This document shows, one piece after another, positions 16,105 to 25,750 of a stretch of DNA of 51,279 nt (positions are counted from its first letter, which is position 1; each line of letters opens with the position of its first letter). Below the pieces are notes generated by a model. It had not been told where the DNA came from. It ran no database searches and saw only the letters and a program-made list of their open reading frames with translations. The DNA comes from Armatimonadetes bacterium CG06_land_8_20_14_3_00_66_21 (GTDB lineage: Bacteria; Armatimonadota; Abditibacteriia; CG2-30-66-41), in NCBI GenBank assembly GCA_002779825.1, contig PEVN01000551.1:700-51978 (forward strand), given 5' to 3'. Made by a program: the position numbers and the translations under genes.

Positions 16105-17763
16105 TCACCTGTGGTCCCGCATTGTGCCACACCCGGATCCCGTACTCCATGCACCGACTTCGAGCGGGGCGAGGCGGCGCAGCCTGGGCGTCAGGTGCTG
16201 GCTGCGGTCCACGTCGGGGAGACAGCCAAAGGCGTCAGGCAGCGCGTCCACCAAGTCGCCGGCAACCACGCTCTGCTCCCCCCGGGATCGTGCCGCCAGA
16301 TCCCCCGCAAGCCCGTGCAGGAAAACGCCGGCGCACGCGGCCTCCAGCGGCGGCAGCCGCTGGGCCAGTAGCGCCGCGATCAGTCCGGTCAACACGTCGC
16401 CACTGCCACCGGTGGCCATGCCTGGATTGCCGGTCACGTTCACCCGCAATTCGCCGGTGGGCAGCGCGACCAGCGTCCGGGAGCCTTTCAGTACCACGGC
16501 CGAGCCCGTCTCCGCCGTCAGCCGCTCCACTGCAGCGCGCCGATCTCGCTGTACCTCAGCGACGGTCCAACATAGTAGGGCCGCAGCTTCACCGGGATGC
16601 GGCGTCAGCACTCGGGGCGCCCGACTCCGGGCGAGCCGGTCAAGCCGGCCGCCAAAGGCTGTCAGCCCGTCCGCGTCGAGGACAACGGGACAGGCTAACT
16701 CCTCAAGCAGCAGCGCGGCAACCTCGGCTGCCTCCTCGTGCCTGGACAGCCCGGGGCCCAGCGCCACTGCGTCGGCACCGGAAACGGCTGAGAGGATCTC
16801 CGGCACCGCAGAGACGCTGAAGCTCCCCGACGCGCACTCGTCTGTCGGCACCGAGGTCGCCTCGATCAGGGCCGCCTCGACACTGGCGTTGATCCCTCGC
16901 GGCACCACCGCCGTGGTCAGTCCCGCGCCCGCCCGCAGCGCCCCTCGGCACGCCAGGACGACAGCACCGCTCATGCCCGTCGAGCCACCCACGACGAATA
17001 CGCGGCCGTACGTCCCTTTGTGCGTGTCCGGGAGACGCGGCGGAGGCAACGCCGCCCCAACAGATTCCGCTGTCAACACGGCGGCACACGGTTCGCGCCG
17101 CGCAAACGCGCTCTCCGGCACCCCCAGCGACCCCACGAACAGCTCGCCGCAATACTCGGCCGCCGGATGCAGCAGCAGCCCGACCTTCGGCCGCGCGAAG
17201 GTCACCGTCCAATCAGCGTGCACTGCGTCGCCGGGCACCTGGCCGTTGTCGGCGTTGCTGCCGGAGGGCAGATCGACGGCCAGCACGCGGCAACCGGAAC
17301 GGTTAATCGCTCGGATCACCGAAGCAGCCGGGTCGCGGGGGGCACCGGTGAGACCGGTTCCAAGCAGCGCGTCCACGGCCACGTCGGCGGCGCTCAACGC
17401 AGTTGTCAGGTTCCGCCGCTGTGGGCCCGTCACGGCCGGCTCGGGGCGCACGCCCACTGCGAGGAGGGCGGCGAAGTTCAGGTGAGCGTCGCCCTCGAGT
17501 TCGTCTGTGGCGGCGGTCAGGAACACCCTCACCCGCGCACCAGCGAGCGCAAGGTGGCGGGCGATCACGAAGCCATCCCCACCGTTGTTCCCCTTGCCGG
17601 CACACACCACGATCCGTTTGCCGCCGACCTGCCTTAGCTTCAGGTCGAGCAACTCCACGCACCGCAAGCCCGCGTTCTCCATGAGGACTGGCCCCGGCAT
17701 GCCGAGATCCTCGAGGCAGTGCCGATCAGCTTCGCGCATTTCCGCTGCGGTGAGTGCTTCCAT
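16105..17763 (-). CDS. nnr: Bifunctional NAD(P)H-hydrate epimerase/dehydratase
   Basis: A 552-residue repair enzyme that restores NADH and NADPH damaged by hydration. The N-terminal YjeF/NnrE epimerase domain (1-215) has MREADRHCLEDLGMPGPVLMENAG and the nucleotide loop CAGKGNNGGDGFVIARHL. The C-terminal NnrD dehydratase domain (about 225-545) has VVGGSTGMSGAVVLACRGAL, VLTPHPGEAA and the ribokinase-fold motif NPGMATGGSGDVLTG. Length and order match the bacterial fusion. The ATG at 17763 is supported by a sigma70 promoter ending 35 bp upstream, which also rules out the much longer open frame to 18402. Confidence 0.95.
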   Translation of the reverse strand: MEALTAAEMREADRHCLEDLGMPGPVLMENAGLRCVELLDLKLRQVGGKRIVVCAGKGNNGGDGFVIARHLALAGARVRVFLTAATDELEGDAHLNFAALLAVGVRPEPAVTGPQRRNLTTALSAADVAVDALLGTGLTGAPRDPAASVIRAINRSGCRVLAVDLPSGSNADNGQVPGDAVHADWTVTFARPKVGLLLHPAAEYCGELFVGSLGVPESAFARREPCAAVLTAESVGAALPPPRLPDTHKGTYGRVFVVGGSTGMSGAVVLACRGALRAGAGLTTAVVPRGINASVEAALIEATSVPTDECASGSFSVSAVPEILSAVSGADAVALGPGLSRHEEAAEVAALLLEELACPVVLDADGLTAFGGRLDRLARSRAPRVLTPHPGEAAALLCWTVAEVQRDRRAAVERLTAETGSAVVLKGSRTLVALPTGELRVNVTGNPGMATGGSGDVLTGLIAALLAQRLPPLEAACAGVFLHGLAGDLAARSRGEQSVVAGDLVDALPDAFGCLPDVDRSQHLTPRLRRLAPLEVGAWSTGSGCGTMRDHR

Positions 17764-17797
17764 GGTCGTCCTGAGAGAGCTTGGTAGTGACGGTGCG

Positions 17798-17826
17798 ATT
17801 ATAGCCTTCGCCCTCCCGGTGGTCAA
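17798..17826 (-). promoter_or_regulatory. Sigma70-type promoter of nnr
   Basis: On the minus strand TTGACC (17826-17821) is followed after 17 bp by a perfect TATAAT (17803-17798). The transcript would start near 17791 and give a leader of about 28 nt before the ATG of nnr. Confidence 0.8.
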
Positions 17827-18006
17827 ACGCGGCACTGCTGAGGGAAGCGGCCCTGTCTCCCGCCGTTTCCCGCTCCAGAACGCCGGCGCGCTTGCTGCCA
17901 TTGGAAGGATGGACCGCAGGCGTGAAGAAGACCGGGAGGACAGAACCGACCGGCCGAGCCGGGCCACGGACCCGTCCCGACTCTGGCGAAGGGGGTATGG
18001 CACACC

Positions 18007-18561
18007 ATGAGACTCCTTGGCCTCTCGGGCAGCCCTCGAGAAGGCGGCAACACGGACACTGCCGTCCGTGAGGTGCTCCGTCAGGCGCTGACCCACGGCC
18101 CGCTCGAAACGGAGCTGGTCCGCGTCATGGAGCAAAAGGTGGGGCATTGCACCGGCTGCCGACAATGCATGAAGCTGAAGCGGTGCGTCCTCGGCGACGA
18201 CTTCGAGAGTCTGTGGGGGGAAGTGACCGCAGCAGAGGGGCTGGTAGTCGGGGCGCCGGTTTACTGGTTCGGTCCTCCCGGAGTCATGAAGGACTTCATC
18301 GACCGCACCCACGGCGCATTCGCGGTCGGCGGCGGCAGGGCGCTGCGGGAGAAGCCCGTTCTGCTGCTGAGCGTGGCCGCGGATAGCGGGTTCGAGCCGC
18401 ACGAAGAGACCATGTGCTCCTGGCTCACCTACTATGGCGCGACCATCATCGACCGCGTCCGGCTGTTCGCTCGCGAGACCGGAGACCTGGCCAAGGACCC
18501 CACCCAGATGCAGTCGCTGCGGGACGCCGCCGATAACCTGTGCCGAGAGTTACTCCCGTGA
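18007..18561 (+). CDS. Iron-sulfur flavoprotein of the NAD(P)H-dependent FMN reductase fold
   Basis: A 184-residue flavodoxin-like protein. The FMN phosphate loop is GLSGSPREGGNTDTA near the N-terminus and the second flavin contact is GAPVYWFGPPGVMKDFIDRT. A compact cysteine motif CTGCRQCMKLKRC (C48, C51, C54, C60, spacing CX2CX2CX5C) matches the 4Fe-4S motif of iron-sulfur flavoproteins (Isf) and distinguishes it from plain FMN reductases. It probably carries out electron transfer to an unknown acceptor such as oxygen or peroxide. A GAAGGGGG lies about 11 bases before the ATG. It stands alone, and the palindromic element downstream could serve as its terminator. Confidence 0.88.
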   Translation: MRLLGLSGSPREGGNTDTAVREVLRQALTHGPLETELVRVMEQKVGHCTGCRQCMKLKRCVLGDDFESLWGEVTAAEGLVVGAPVYWFGPPGVMKDFIDRTHGAFAVGGGRALREKPVLLLSVAADSGFEPHEETMCSWLTYYGATIIDRVRLFARETGDLAKDPTQMQSLRDAADNLCRELLP

Positions 18562-18597
18562 GAGTGCGCTCGTGGTTCCGCGTCCTCCTTCGGAAAT

Positions 18598-18649
18598 GTA
18601 GCCCGACGCGCCAGCGGAGGGACTCCCTCGGCTTGGCGCCTCGGGCTAC
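18598..18649. repeat. Palindromic intergenic element, copy 1
   Basis: A 52-bp imperfect palindrome: GTAGCCCGA at the left pairs with TCGGGCTAC at the right, with further pairing inward (GCGCCA with TGGCGC and GAGGGA with TCCCTC at the centre). Its right 23 bases (18627-18649) occur exactly, in reverse complement, at 41151-41173. It is followed by GTTTTCC, so transcribed from the left it could end transcription of the flavoprotein gene. The rest of 18562-19003 contains no gene. Confidence 0.8.
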
Positions 18650-18842
18650 GTTTTCCCTCGTCGGGGTGCAGCATGGGCTGCATGAGCGATTCCTGTGGGA
18701 CTGCACTCCCGCCGGGCGGCGTCCCCACGCGAGGCCTGCCCGCCTCTGCCGGTGACCGTTGATGTTTGCGCCGGGAAGGACGGAAGGCACTCCCCGGCGA
18801 ACTGATTCTGCCACAACGACGGTTGCCCGCCGGCGTCACCTG

Positions 18843-18872
18843 TTGACTCCGGTTCGGCTGCCGTGGTATGCT
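18843..18872 (+). promoter_or_regulatory. Sigma70-type promoter of the clostripain-like gene
   Basis: TTGACT (18843-18848) and TATGCT (18867-18872) are 18 bp apart. A start near 18879 would give an untranslated leader of about 125 nt to the ATG at 19004. Confidence 0.65.
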
Positions 18873-18887
18873 TGGAAACTTATCGTT

Positions 18888-18910
18888 GAGCGCGCAGTAT
18901 CCGCGCGCTC
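18888..18910 (+). other. Stable 5' leader hairpin
   Basis: GAGCGCGC (18888-18895) pairs perfectly with GCGCGCTC (18903-18910) around a 7-nt loop, about ten bases downstream of the predicted transcript start of the clostripain-like gene. There is no U-run after it, so it is not a terminator. It may protect the 5' end of the message. Confidence 0.6.
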
Positions 18911-19003
18911 CGGTTTGAGCGAAGTACCGGCGCCAACACGACGGTTTCGCCGTTCCGCACCTCCCGTGACGCGGGCACGAGGAGTGAAGGAGGAAGTGCA
19001 GCT

Positions 19004-22000
19004 ATGCAGCGCGGAAGTCACTTTGTCGGCGGGTCGCTGATCTCGGCGTCCCAGTTCGCGTCCCCGGTCGCGCGGAGGCAGCACTCGCGCTGGTTCCGGC
19101 AGTCCGGACGCACGGTCTGCCTGCTGCCGGTGGTGTGGGGGGTCCTTCTCGCCCTTGCCACGTGTGCGCAAGCAGCCGAGTGGACGATCTTGGTGTACCT
19201 CGATGCCGACAACAACCTCCACTACGCCGGTCTCGACGACCTGGCCGAGATGCAGCAAGTCGGCTCGAACGCCAACGTGAACGTCGTCGTCCAGTGGGAC
19301 GGCTATGCGGGCTACGGCGACGGCAACGGTGGCACGGCGCGCTATTACATTCGGCCCGGACAACGCCAGTTGGTGCAGGACCTGGGAGAGCTCAACATGG
19401 GCTCGCCACAGACGCTCATCGACTTCGTCAAGTGGGGCATGGACACCTATCCTGCCAGCCACTATGCGGTTGTCCTCTGGAACCATGGCGACGGTTGGCG
19501 CTCCCGTTCCCGGTCGCGTGCGCCGCAGTCCAGCGGCGGCTCAGGAGCCTATCCGCCCTACAAGGCGGTCGCGTGGGATGACTCCAACGGGTCTGACGCC
19601 CTCTACATGAACGAGGTCCGCAGCGCCCTCGCGCAGATCCAGACACAGCGCCAAGCGCCCGAACTGCTGGGATTCGACGCGTGCCTCATGGCCATGGCCG
19701 AAGTGGCGTATGAGATCCAGCCGTACGCCTCCGTCATGGTCGCTTCCGAGGAGTCCGAACCCAACGAAGGTTGGCCGTACCACACAATTCTGCAGGACCT
19801 GACTGCCACCCCGACGATGAGTGCGGCTGAACTGGGCGGGTCAATCGTGAACCGGTACGGGCAGTTCTTCGCGTCCCAGACCAACTGCACCCTGTCGGCT
19901 ATCGACCTGACCAAGGTGAGCGGCGTGGCAGCAGCGCTGGACACCTTCGCCGACGCCATGATGTCCGGTTGGGACCCGCAGATTGAGTCGGCCCGCTCCC
20001 AGACCCAGACCTTCCTCTCCCCCCGTCCCGGTTCGTTCGGAGAGTTTGATGACAATGCAGACCTCTACCACTTCGCCGACCTCGTCAGTGTCTCCGCCCC
20101 TCAACTGGCGTCGGCCGCGAACGGAGTGAAGGCCGCCCTGCAGGCAGCCGTGATCCAAGAATGGCACAACATGGAGCTGGCGGGCGCCAATGGTCTCGCG
20201 GTCTACTTCCCGTCGGCAAAGCCGCTGCTGTGGCCGGGCGACTACACCGCCGCGACCATCGAGTTCCCCGGTCTCACCCAATGGGATGAGTTCCTGACGC
20301 TCTACTTCGACACACCACCCAGCGCCCCGATCCTCAACCCGCCGGCGGCGACCAAAGTGGGCACCCCCTACCAGTTGAGTTGGGCCGCCTCGGCGGACTC
20401 CGACGGCATTTCCGCCTACGCCCTGCAGGAGACAGACCGCTACGACCTGCCGCTCAACGAAGACGGCGAAAGCGGGAACACCAACTGGACCCTCAACGGG
20501 TTCACGCTGTCTGCCGGCCAGTACAACAGCTACAGCCACGCCTACTACGGGGGGGCCGGCAACAACCTCAACAACCGTATGCAGCTCGTCAGCGGAGTGC
20601 CCATCCCGTCCGGCAGCGGCGCCACCCTCTCGTTCTGGGTTAGCTACGACATCGAGTCCGGCTATGACTACGCCTACGCCGAGGTGTCAGCGGACGGCGC
20701 GACGTGGACTCCGCTCGCCACGTTCACCGGACAGCAGACAGGGTGGAAGCAGTACCAGTACGACCTCACGTCCGTCGTCGGTAGCACGGTGTGGGTCCGG
20801 TTCCGCTACGTAACGGACTACATCGTCTATGGCGCGGGTCTTTTCGTAGACGACATCCAGGTTGCCGCCTACGCGCCCTTCACCACCCTCTCCAGCAGCA
20901 TTGCGGCGGTGTCCTACACACATCCGGGCCAGACCTATCCGGGCTCGTACTACTATCGCGCCCGCGCCAAGGACGCCCCAGGCAAGTGGGGACCGTGGAG
21001 TAACGTGGTGCCCCTGCTGGTCTCCCGCCCGCCCGTCGACCACCTGGAGATCAAGCCGGACTCCGCAACGGTGGCGGTGGGCGGAACCAGGCAGTTCGTC
21101 GCGACCGCCTATGACAGCGGCAACCAGGAGATCGTCGGCGTCACGTACGCTTGGTCTGTGCTGACTGGCGGCGGCTCCCTCGACGCCACCGGGCTGTTCA
21201 CGGCCGGTCAGAGCGCTGGCTCATTCCCCGACACGATCCGCGCGATGGCGGATGGCAAGGTCGACACGGCCAGCGTCGAGGTTACTCCGGGGCCGCTGAA
21301 GAGCCTCGCAGTGATCCCTTCCACCGCGACCGTGGCCGCCGGCAAGGTAAGGAAGTTCGTCGCCACCGGATATGACCAGTACGGCAACGAAGTCCCCAAC
21401 CTCAACGTGCAGTGGGGCGTACTGAACGGCGGCGGAACGATCGACGCGGCCGGCGGCGACTTCACCGCCCAGACTGAAGTGGGGGAGTTCTCTCGAACCG
21501 TTCAGGCCATGGCGGAAGGGATCAAAGGACTCGCCAGCGTCAAGGTTGTGCCTGCCGATATCGCCGACCTCCAGCTCTCGCCCGACCCGGGGTCAGCCAC
21601 TGTCGGCGAGACGGTGCAGTTCACGGCCACCGCCCAGGACCAGTACGGCAACGAGATCACCGGCGTTCCCTTTGAGTGGTCCCTAACAGCCGGAGGCACC
21701 ATCGACAGCAACGGCCTGGTCCAGGCTGCCGGAACGGCCGATGTGTTCACGGACGCCGTAACTGCCACCAGCGACTCAGTCTCGGCCAGCGCCACACTCA
21801 TCGTGAACGCGCGGTACACGTACAGAGCTGGCAAGCAGATTGTGGCCGTACCTACCACGCTTCCGGGCGTGGATGCTGCCACCGTGTTCGGCACGCAGAA
21901 GCTCGCCAAATGGGATCCCGCGGCCGGCACCTTCCGTATGTACGCCGCAGCCCCGTTCAACGTCGCGGCGGGCGAGGCGTACGTCGCCAATCTCCCCGCA

Positions 22001-23131
22001 GCGATGGAAGCCCAAGTCTCGGGGGCGCCGCCCGCCGGTGAGGTGTCGCTGGACCTCAGCGCGGGAACGTGGCATTTGATTGGCAACCCCTTCGACGTGC
22101 CATTGGAGTGGGACGTCGACACGATCCGGTACCAGCAGAACCGCGGCCCGTGGTCGCAGCTCCGGAACGTCATCGGCACCCAGAACCGGCCGGTCGAGTT
22201 CTACGTGTGGAAGCTGTCCCCAATGGACAGCAGCTACCGGGTGGTCTGCGGGAACGGAGTGCTGCCGACGGGCGAGTCCCGAATCGGCGTAGGAGAAGGC
22301 GCTTGGATCCACACCGGCGGCGCAGGAGTCCGGCTCTCGCTCACTCGCCCCACTCGCGTAGCGCCTCCTCGGCAGACTGCTCCCTCGGCTGCAGCCGACG
22401 GCTGGGCCGTCGAGCTGATCGCTCGAGTAGGCGACGCCTGCGACCGCAGCAACTACCTCGGGCTCAGCTCGCGGTACGGTCCTGACGGGCTCAACCTTCC
22501 CGGCCCACCGGCAATCGCCGAGCAGTTCGTCGAGCTGGCGCTGGCGCCGGCGAACACAGCAGGCCCGCGCTCGCTGGCAATGGCTCTCTCAGGCGAGAAC
22601 CTCACCCGCGCCACCTGGAATATGGACGTGACGACGAATGTTGTCAACGGCCAGGTCACGCTCTCGTGGCCCGACCTCAGCGCCCTGCCCAGGAACTGCC
22701 GCCTCCGGCTGGTAGACTTGGTGACAGGTCGGGCAGTCTCCATGCGCTCCGCAAGCGCCTACACCTACCGCGCGGAGAACACTGCCGTGTCCCGGCGCCA
22801 GTTCCGGGTGGAGTTGACCCCGGCGTCGGAATCGCGGCTCCAACTCTCAGCGGTGAGCCTGAACGGCGCGGCCGGCGGCAGAGGCGCGACGCGCGTGTCC
22901 TTCGTGCTCAACAGAGACGCCAACGTCCGGTGGCAGCTCCGCTCCTCGACGGGCCGTGCGGCCGTCCCCGCCAGCACAGTGGCGGCAAAAGCCGGCCCCA
23001 ACTCATTCGCGCTGAACGTCGGTCGGTCGTCGCAGACCGCCTTGGCTCCAGGACTCTACCTGCTGGAGCTCGTCGCCAGCGATGACGAAGGCGGCGCGGT
23101 GCGCGCCGTGAAGGCCCTTGCTGTTCGCTGA
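19004..23131 (+). CDS. Secreted clostripain-like (C11) protease with Ig-like repeats
   Basis: A 1375-residue exported protein. After an unusually long basic N-region a hydrophobic stretch at 38-56 ends in AQAAEW, a signal-peptidase site. The C11 peptidase domain (about 58-420) keeps both catalytic residues, H161 in LWNHGDGW and C227 in GFDACLMA, with LVYLDADNNL at the front. Next is an immune-inhibitor-A or MAM-like beta domain (about 480-640). Three tandem bacterial Ig-like domains follow (about 675-930, each with a DSATVAVGGT-like start and two with DQYGNE). The last 440 residues are beta-rich and unassigned. The ATG follows GAAGGAGGAAG. It likely cleaves after arginine outside the cell or on its surface; the specificity is from family knowledge. 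Confidence 0.92.
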   Translation: MQRGSHFVGGSLISASQFASPVARRQHSRWFRQSGRTVCLLPVVWGVLLALATCAQAAEWTILVYLDADNNLHYAGLDDLAEMQQVGSNANVNVVVQWDGYAGYGDGNGGTARYYIRPGQRQLVQDLGELNMGSPQTLIDFVKWGMDTYPASHYAVVLWNHGDGWRSRSRSRAPQSSGGSGAYPPYKAVAWDDSNGSDALYMNEVRSALAQIQTQRQAPELLGFDACLMAMAEVAYEIQPYASVMVASEESEPNEGWPYHTILQDLTATPTMSAAELGGSIVNRYGQFFASQTNCTLSAIDLTKVSGVAAALDTFADAMMSGWDPQIESARSQTQTFLSPRPGSFGEFDDNADLYHFADLVSVSAPQLASAANGVKAALQAAVIQEWHNMELAGANGLAVYFPSAKPLLWPGDYTAATIEFPGLTQWDEFLTLYFDTPPSAPILNPPAATKVGTPYQLSWAASADSDGISAYALQETDRYDLPLNEDGESGNTNWTLNGFTLSAGQYNSYSHAYYGGAGNNLNNRMQLVSGVPIPSGSGATLSFWVSYDIESGYDYAYAEVSADGATWTPLATFTGQQTGWKQYQYDLTSVVGSTVWVRFRYVTDYIVYGAGLFVDDIQVAAYAPFTTLSSSIAAVSYTHPGQTYPGSYYYRARAKDAPGKWGPWSNVVPLLVSRPPVDHLEIKPDSATVAVGGTRQFVATAYDSGNQEIVGVTYAWSVLTGGGSLDATGLFTAGQSAGSFPDTIRAMADGKVDTASVEVTPGPLKSLAVIPSTATVAAGKVRKFVATGYDQYGNEVPNLNVQWGVLNGGGTIDAAGGDFTAQTEVGEFSRTVQAMAEGIKGLASVKVVPADIADLQLSPDPGSATVGETVQFTATAQDQYGNEITGVPFEWSLTAGGTIDSNGLVQAAGTADVFTDAVTATSDSVSASATLIVNARYTYRAGKQIVAVPTTLPGVDAATVFGTQKLAKWDPAAGTFRMYAAAPFNVAAGEAYVANLPAAMEAQVSGAPPAGEVSLDLSAGTWHLIGNPFDVPLEWDVDTIRYQQNRGPWSQLRNVIGTQNRPVEFYVWKLSPMDSSYRVVCGNGVLPTGESRIGVGEGAWIHTGGAGVRLSLTRPTRVAPPRQTAPSAAADGWAVELIARVGDACDRSNYLGLSSRYGPDGLNLPGPPAIAEQFVELALAPANTAGPRSLAMALSGENLTRATWNMDVTTNVVNGQVTLSWPDLSALPRNCRLRLVDLVTGRAVSMRSASAYTYRAENTAVSRRQFRVELTPASESRLQLSAVSLNGAAGGRGATRVSFVLNRDANVRWQLRSSTGRAAVPASTVAAKAGPNSFALNVGRSSQTALAPGLYLLELVASDDEGGAVRAVKALAVR

Positions 23132-23261
23132 TCGGGCAAGGGAGACGGCGGGCGGGAGAACCGTGGCCGCCCCCAACCCGGTGGCACCGATTAGACAGAC
23201 CACACCCAAGCAAGCTGTGCCGGATCCCAGCAGACGACAACCGGCACGCGGAGGTATGATG

Positions 23262-24050
23262 ATGCGCAAAGCTATGTGGGCACTGATCCTTGGCGGTATC
23301 CCCCTCTGGGTATGGTGTTCCGGCTGTGGCGGCGGCGGCGGAACCGGCGGGGCCACCGGGCCTGCGATCGTGGACCTCGGCACCGAACCTGGCGCTGGCG
23401 AGGTGATCCGCACCCTCGATGGCCGACTGGTCAGTGCCACCGGCGCCCCGATTGCCAACGCCACGGTGGGACTGCCCAGCCGTACCCGTCAGGGCGGCGT
23501 ACTCACCGACGCCAACGGCCGATTCCTGGTGGCCATTCGCGTCCTCCCCACACTCGCCACGATCACGCTGGAGATCCGCTTACCCTACGGCACTACCACC
23601 CAATCCGTCATCGACTTGCCCACCGGTCAGAGCACGGTACGCCCGGTGGTTTTGGCGGCCAACGGCGCCAAGCCGGACCCCGCCAACGCGGCACCGACAA
23701 TCGCCGCCGGCCACGTGACGCCGCAAGTCGTCGATGTCTCCGGCGCTGTAGTGGGACTTAGCGCGACAGTGGCCGACGCGGAGCACAACCCGCTCACCGT
23801 CGTCGCGTTGGTCGTCGACGGCGACAGAGTCACTCCCGCGCTGCTGCACCCGAGCGCGGGGGCTGCATACCAACAGACGCTCGCAATCGAGGCGAACCTG
23901 GGCGCCAGCGAGAACGACCGCACGGTCAAAGTCTGGTTCTGCGCGACGGACGCTCCCGAAGGGTCCTGCCGGTCGGTCACGTTCGGTCCGGTCGACCTCC
24001 TCGTGAAGGGCATGCTCACTCCGCCCAACCTGCCCTCGGGCCTCGACTGA
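23262..24050 (+). CDS. Putative lipoprotein with carboxypeptidase-regulatory-like domain
   Basis: A 262-residue exported protein. Three ATG codons follow one another (23256, 23259, 23262); GGAGGT at 23250-23255 suits the third. The N-terminus is a signal peptide ending in CSGCGGGGG, where a cysteine followed by glycines suggests a lipid-modified start even though the lipobox is not classical. Residues about 45-110 (GRLVSATGAPIANATVGLPS then GVLTDANGRFLV) form a carboxypeptidase-regulatory or CNA-B-like beta sandwich; the rest resembles an Ig-like domain. It follows the C11 protease after 130 bp on the same strand and may be expressed with it. No enzymatic motif is visible. Confidence 0.7.
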   Translation: MRKAMWALILGGIPLWVWCSGCGGGGGTGGATGPAIVDLGTEPGAGEVIRTLDGRLVSATGAPIANATVGLPSRTRQGGVLTDANGRFLVAIRVLPTLATITLEIRLPYGTTTQSVIDLPTGQSTVRPVVLAANGAKPDPANAAPTIAAGHVTPQVVDVSGAVVGLSATVADAEHNPLTVVALVVDGDRVTPALLHPSAGAAYQQTLAIEANLGASENDRTVKVWFCATDAPEGSCRSVTFGPVDLLVKGMLTPPNLPSGLD

Positions 24051-24147
24051 CGCCCGGCGGCACCTGCTTTCTTCTCGCGGACGGGAAGACGCGTCGCAGA
24101 CAGCGTCGCCCGTCAGCCCGCTCTGCCCCTTGCCCGGAGTTTGTCTT

Positions 24148-25662
24148 GTGGCCGATGCCCTCAACCTCTCCATGTTCCGCGCGTACGACATCCGTACCCC
24201 CTCGCCACTGTTGACCGACGAGTTGGCGGTGCGGCTTGCGAGGGCCGAAGCGAGGTACTTCCGCGAGGTCCTTGGCGTGGCGGGCGTCGTGGTCGCCCAT
24301 GACGCTCGGCTGACAGGACCGCGCTGCCTGAGCCTGGCCGCGGAAGTGTACCTCGACGCCGGGCTCGACGTGGTAGCCGTCCCGGGCGTCAGTTCCACCT
24401 GCCTCCTCTACTTCACGGCGATGAAGCACCCCCACTACGCCGCCGTGATGTTCGGGGCTTCACACAACCCCAAGGACGACACTGGGCAGAAGATCCTCGG
24501 CGCGAACCTCCAACCAATCGCCCGCAACATCGGCCCTGAGGGCGGACTGGAGAGCGTCAAAGCGCTGTACCTCGCCGACGAGTCGTGCAGGGGCGCTCGG
24601 CGCGGCAGGCTCACTGCGTGCGACGCCCTGGACGAGTACGTCGAGTACAGCTCCTCGCTGGCGGGCGTTGTGCCTGGGTCGCTCGCTGGTCTCCGGGTGC
24701 TGCACGACTACCTCAACGGGGCGGCCGGTCGCGAGATGAGGCTCGCGTTCGAACAGGCCGGCGCCGAGTTGACCGCGCTGCACTTCGCGGCAGACGGGAC
24801 CTTTCCGCTTGGCGACCCCAATCCCGTAAAGGAGTCGGTGACGCGCGAGGGGCGAGAGCGGCTCCGACTCGGGGCGTTCGACCTCGCCACCCTCTTCGAC
24901 GGAGACGGCGACCGCCTCGACTTCTACGTCGGAGACGGCACCTACGTCGCCTCCAGCTTTGTATACGCCGCGATCTTGCCGCTCCTCCGAGGGCGGTTTC
25001 CGGAGGACAACTGGGGCGTTTTCGCCGACCTCAAGTCGAACCCCCTAGCGATCATGGAGATGGCTCGGACAGGCGTCCGCGTCGAGGTGATCCGCAATGG
25101 TCACTCGCAGATCAAGCAGTCCATGATCGACGACCCGACCATGTTCGGCACTGTCGAGGAATCGGCTCACTTCTACGAGGCGTTTCAGTTCGGCGGCAGC
25201 GGCTTGCGGTTCTGCACGGAAAACTCGCTCTACATCGCCTTGTTGGTCTCCCGCGCGTTCCACGAACAGCCAGACCGGATTAGGCATCTGCTCCAACTCC
25301 AAGCTACCACCAGCCGCGAGCGTGAGTGGGGTTACAAGTTCCCGTCAGACCGGGCCCGCGCGGAGGCCATGGATGCCGTGGAGGCGCACTTCACCTCCCT
25401 CGGCGCCGCCTCCATGAAGACGATGAGCAACGGGATGGACCTCGAAGCCACCCTGCTGCGCCGCGGTCTCCCCTTCCGGATCGGCCCCAACACTCGGCTC
25501 GCGGACGACTGGCTGCAGGTCTGCCAGCGGATCTCGCAGAGCGAAGACGGGCTGGCGCGATGGGAGGCGGTCAGTGCCAACGCGCGGCTCGCCCGAACAG
25601 CCAAGGCCGACATCGCCCGCATCGTGCAAGACTACGGCGCCAGCACAGAATACCAGGGATGA
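24148..25662 (+). CDS. Alpha-D-phosphohexomutase (phosphomannomutase/phosphoglucomutase type)
   Basis: A 504-residue cytoplasmic mutase that moves phosphate between C1 and C6 of a hexose. The catalytic serine lies in MFGASHNPKDDTGQK, the magnesium loop is LFDGDGDRLDF, and the sugar-recognition loop appears as GTVEESAHF where classical enzymes have GEESGH. The C-terminal domain ends with RIGPNTRLADDW. I chose GTG 24148, ten bases after GGAG; ATG 24172 is an alternative that would cut six residues before the FRAYDIR segment. Substrate (glucose, mannose or glucosamine phosphate) is uncertain because the sugar loop departs from consensus. It heads a run with the acetyltransferase and membrane protein genes. 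Confidence 0.88.
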   Translation: MADALNLSMFRAYDIRTPSPLLTDELAVRLARAEARYFREVLGVAGVVVAHDARLTGPRCLSLAAEVYLDAGLDVVAVPGVSSTCLLYFTAMKHPHYAAVMFGASHNPKDDTGQKILGANLQPIARNIGPEGGLESVKALYLADESCRGARRGRLTACDALDEYVEYSSSLAGVVPGSLAGLRVLHDYLNGAAGREMRLAFEQAGAELTALHFAADGTFPLGDPNPVKESVTREGRERLRLGAFDLATLFDGDGDRLDFYVGDGTYVASSFVYAAILPLLRGRFPEDNWGVFADLKSNPLAIMEMARTGVRVEVIRNGHSQIKQSMIDDPTMFGTVEESAHFYEAFQFGGSGLRFCTENSLYIALLVSRAFHEQPDRIRHLLQLQATTSREREWGYKFPSDRARAEAMDAVEAHFTSLGAASMKTMSNGMDLEATLLRRGLPFRIGPNTRLADDWLQVCQRISQSEDGLARWEAVSANARLARTAKADIARIVQDYGASTEYQG

Positions 25663-25750
25663 AGGGCATTCAGTAAGTAGCCCGCGACGAGGCCGTGTCA
25701 CTTGGTCCGACTCCCGCCTCAGCCCTCCGGCTGGCCGCACCCAACTCCAC

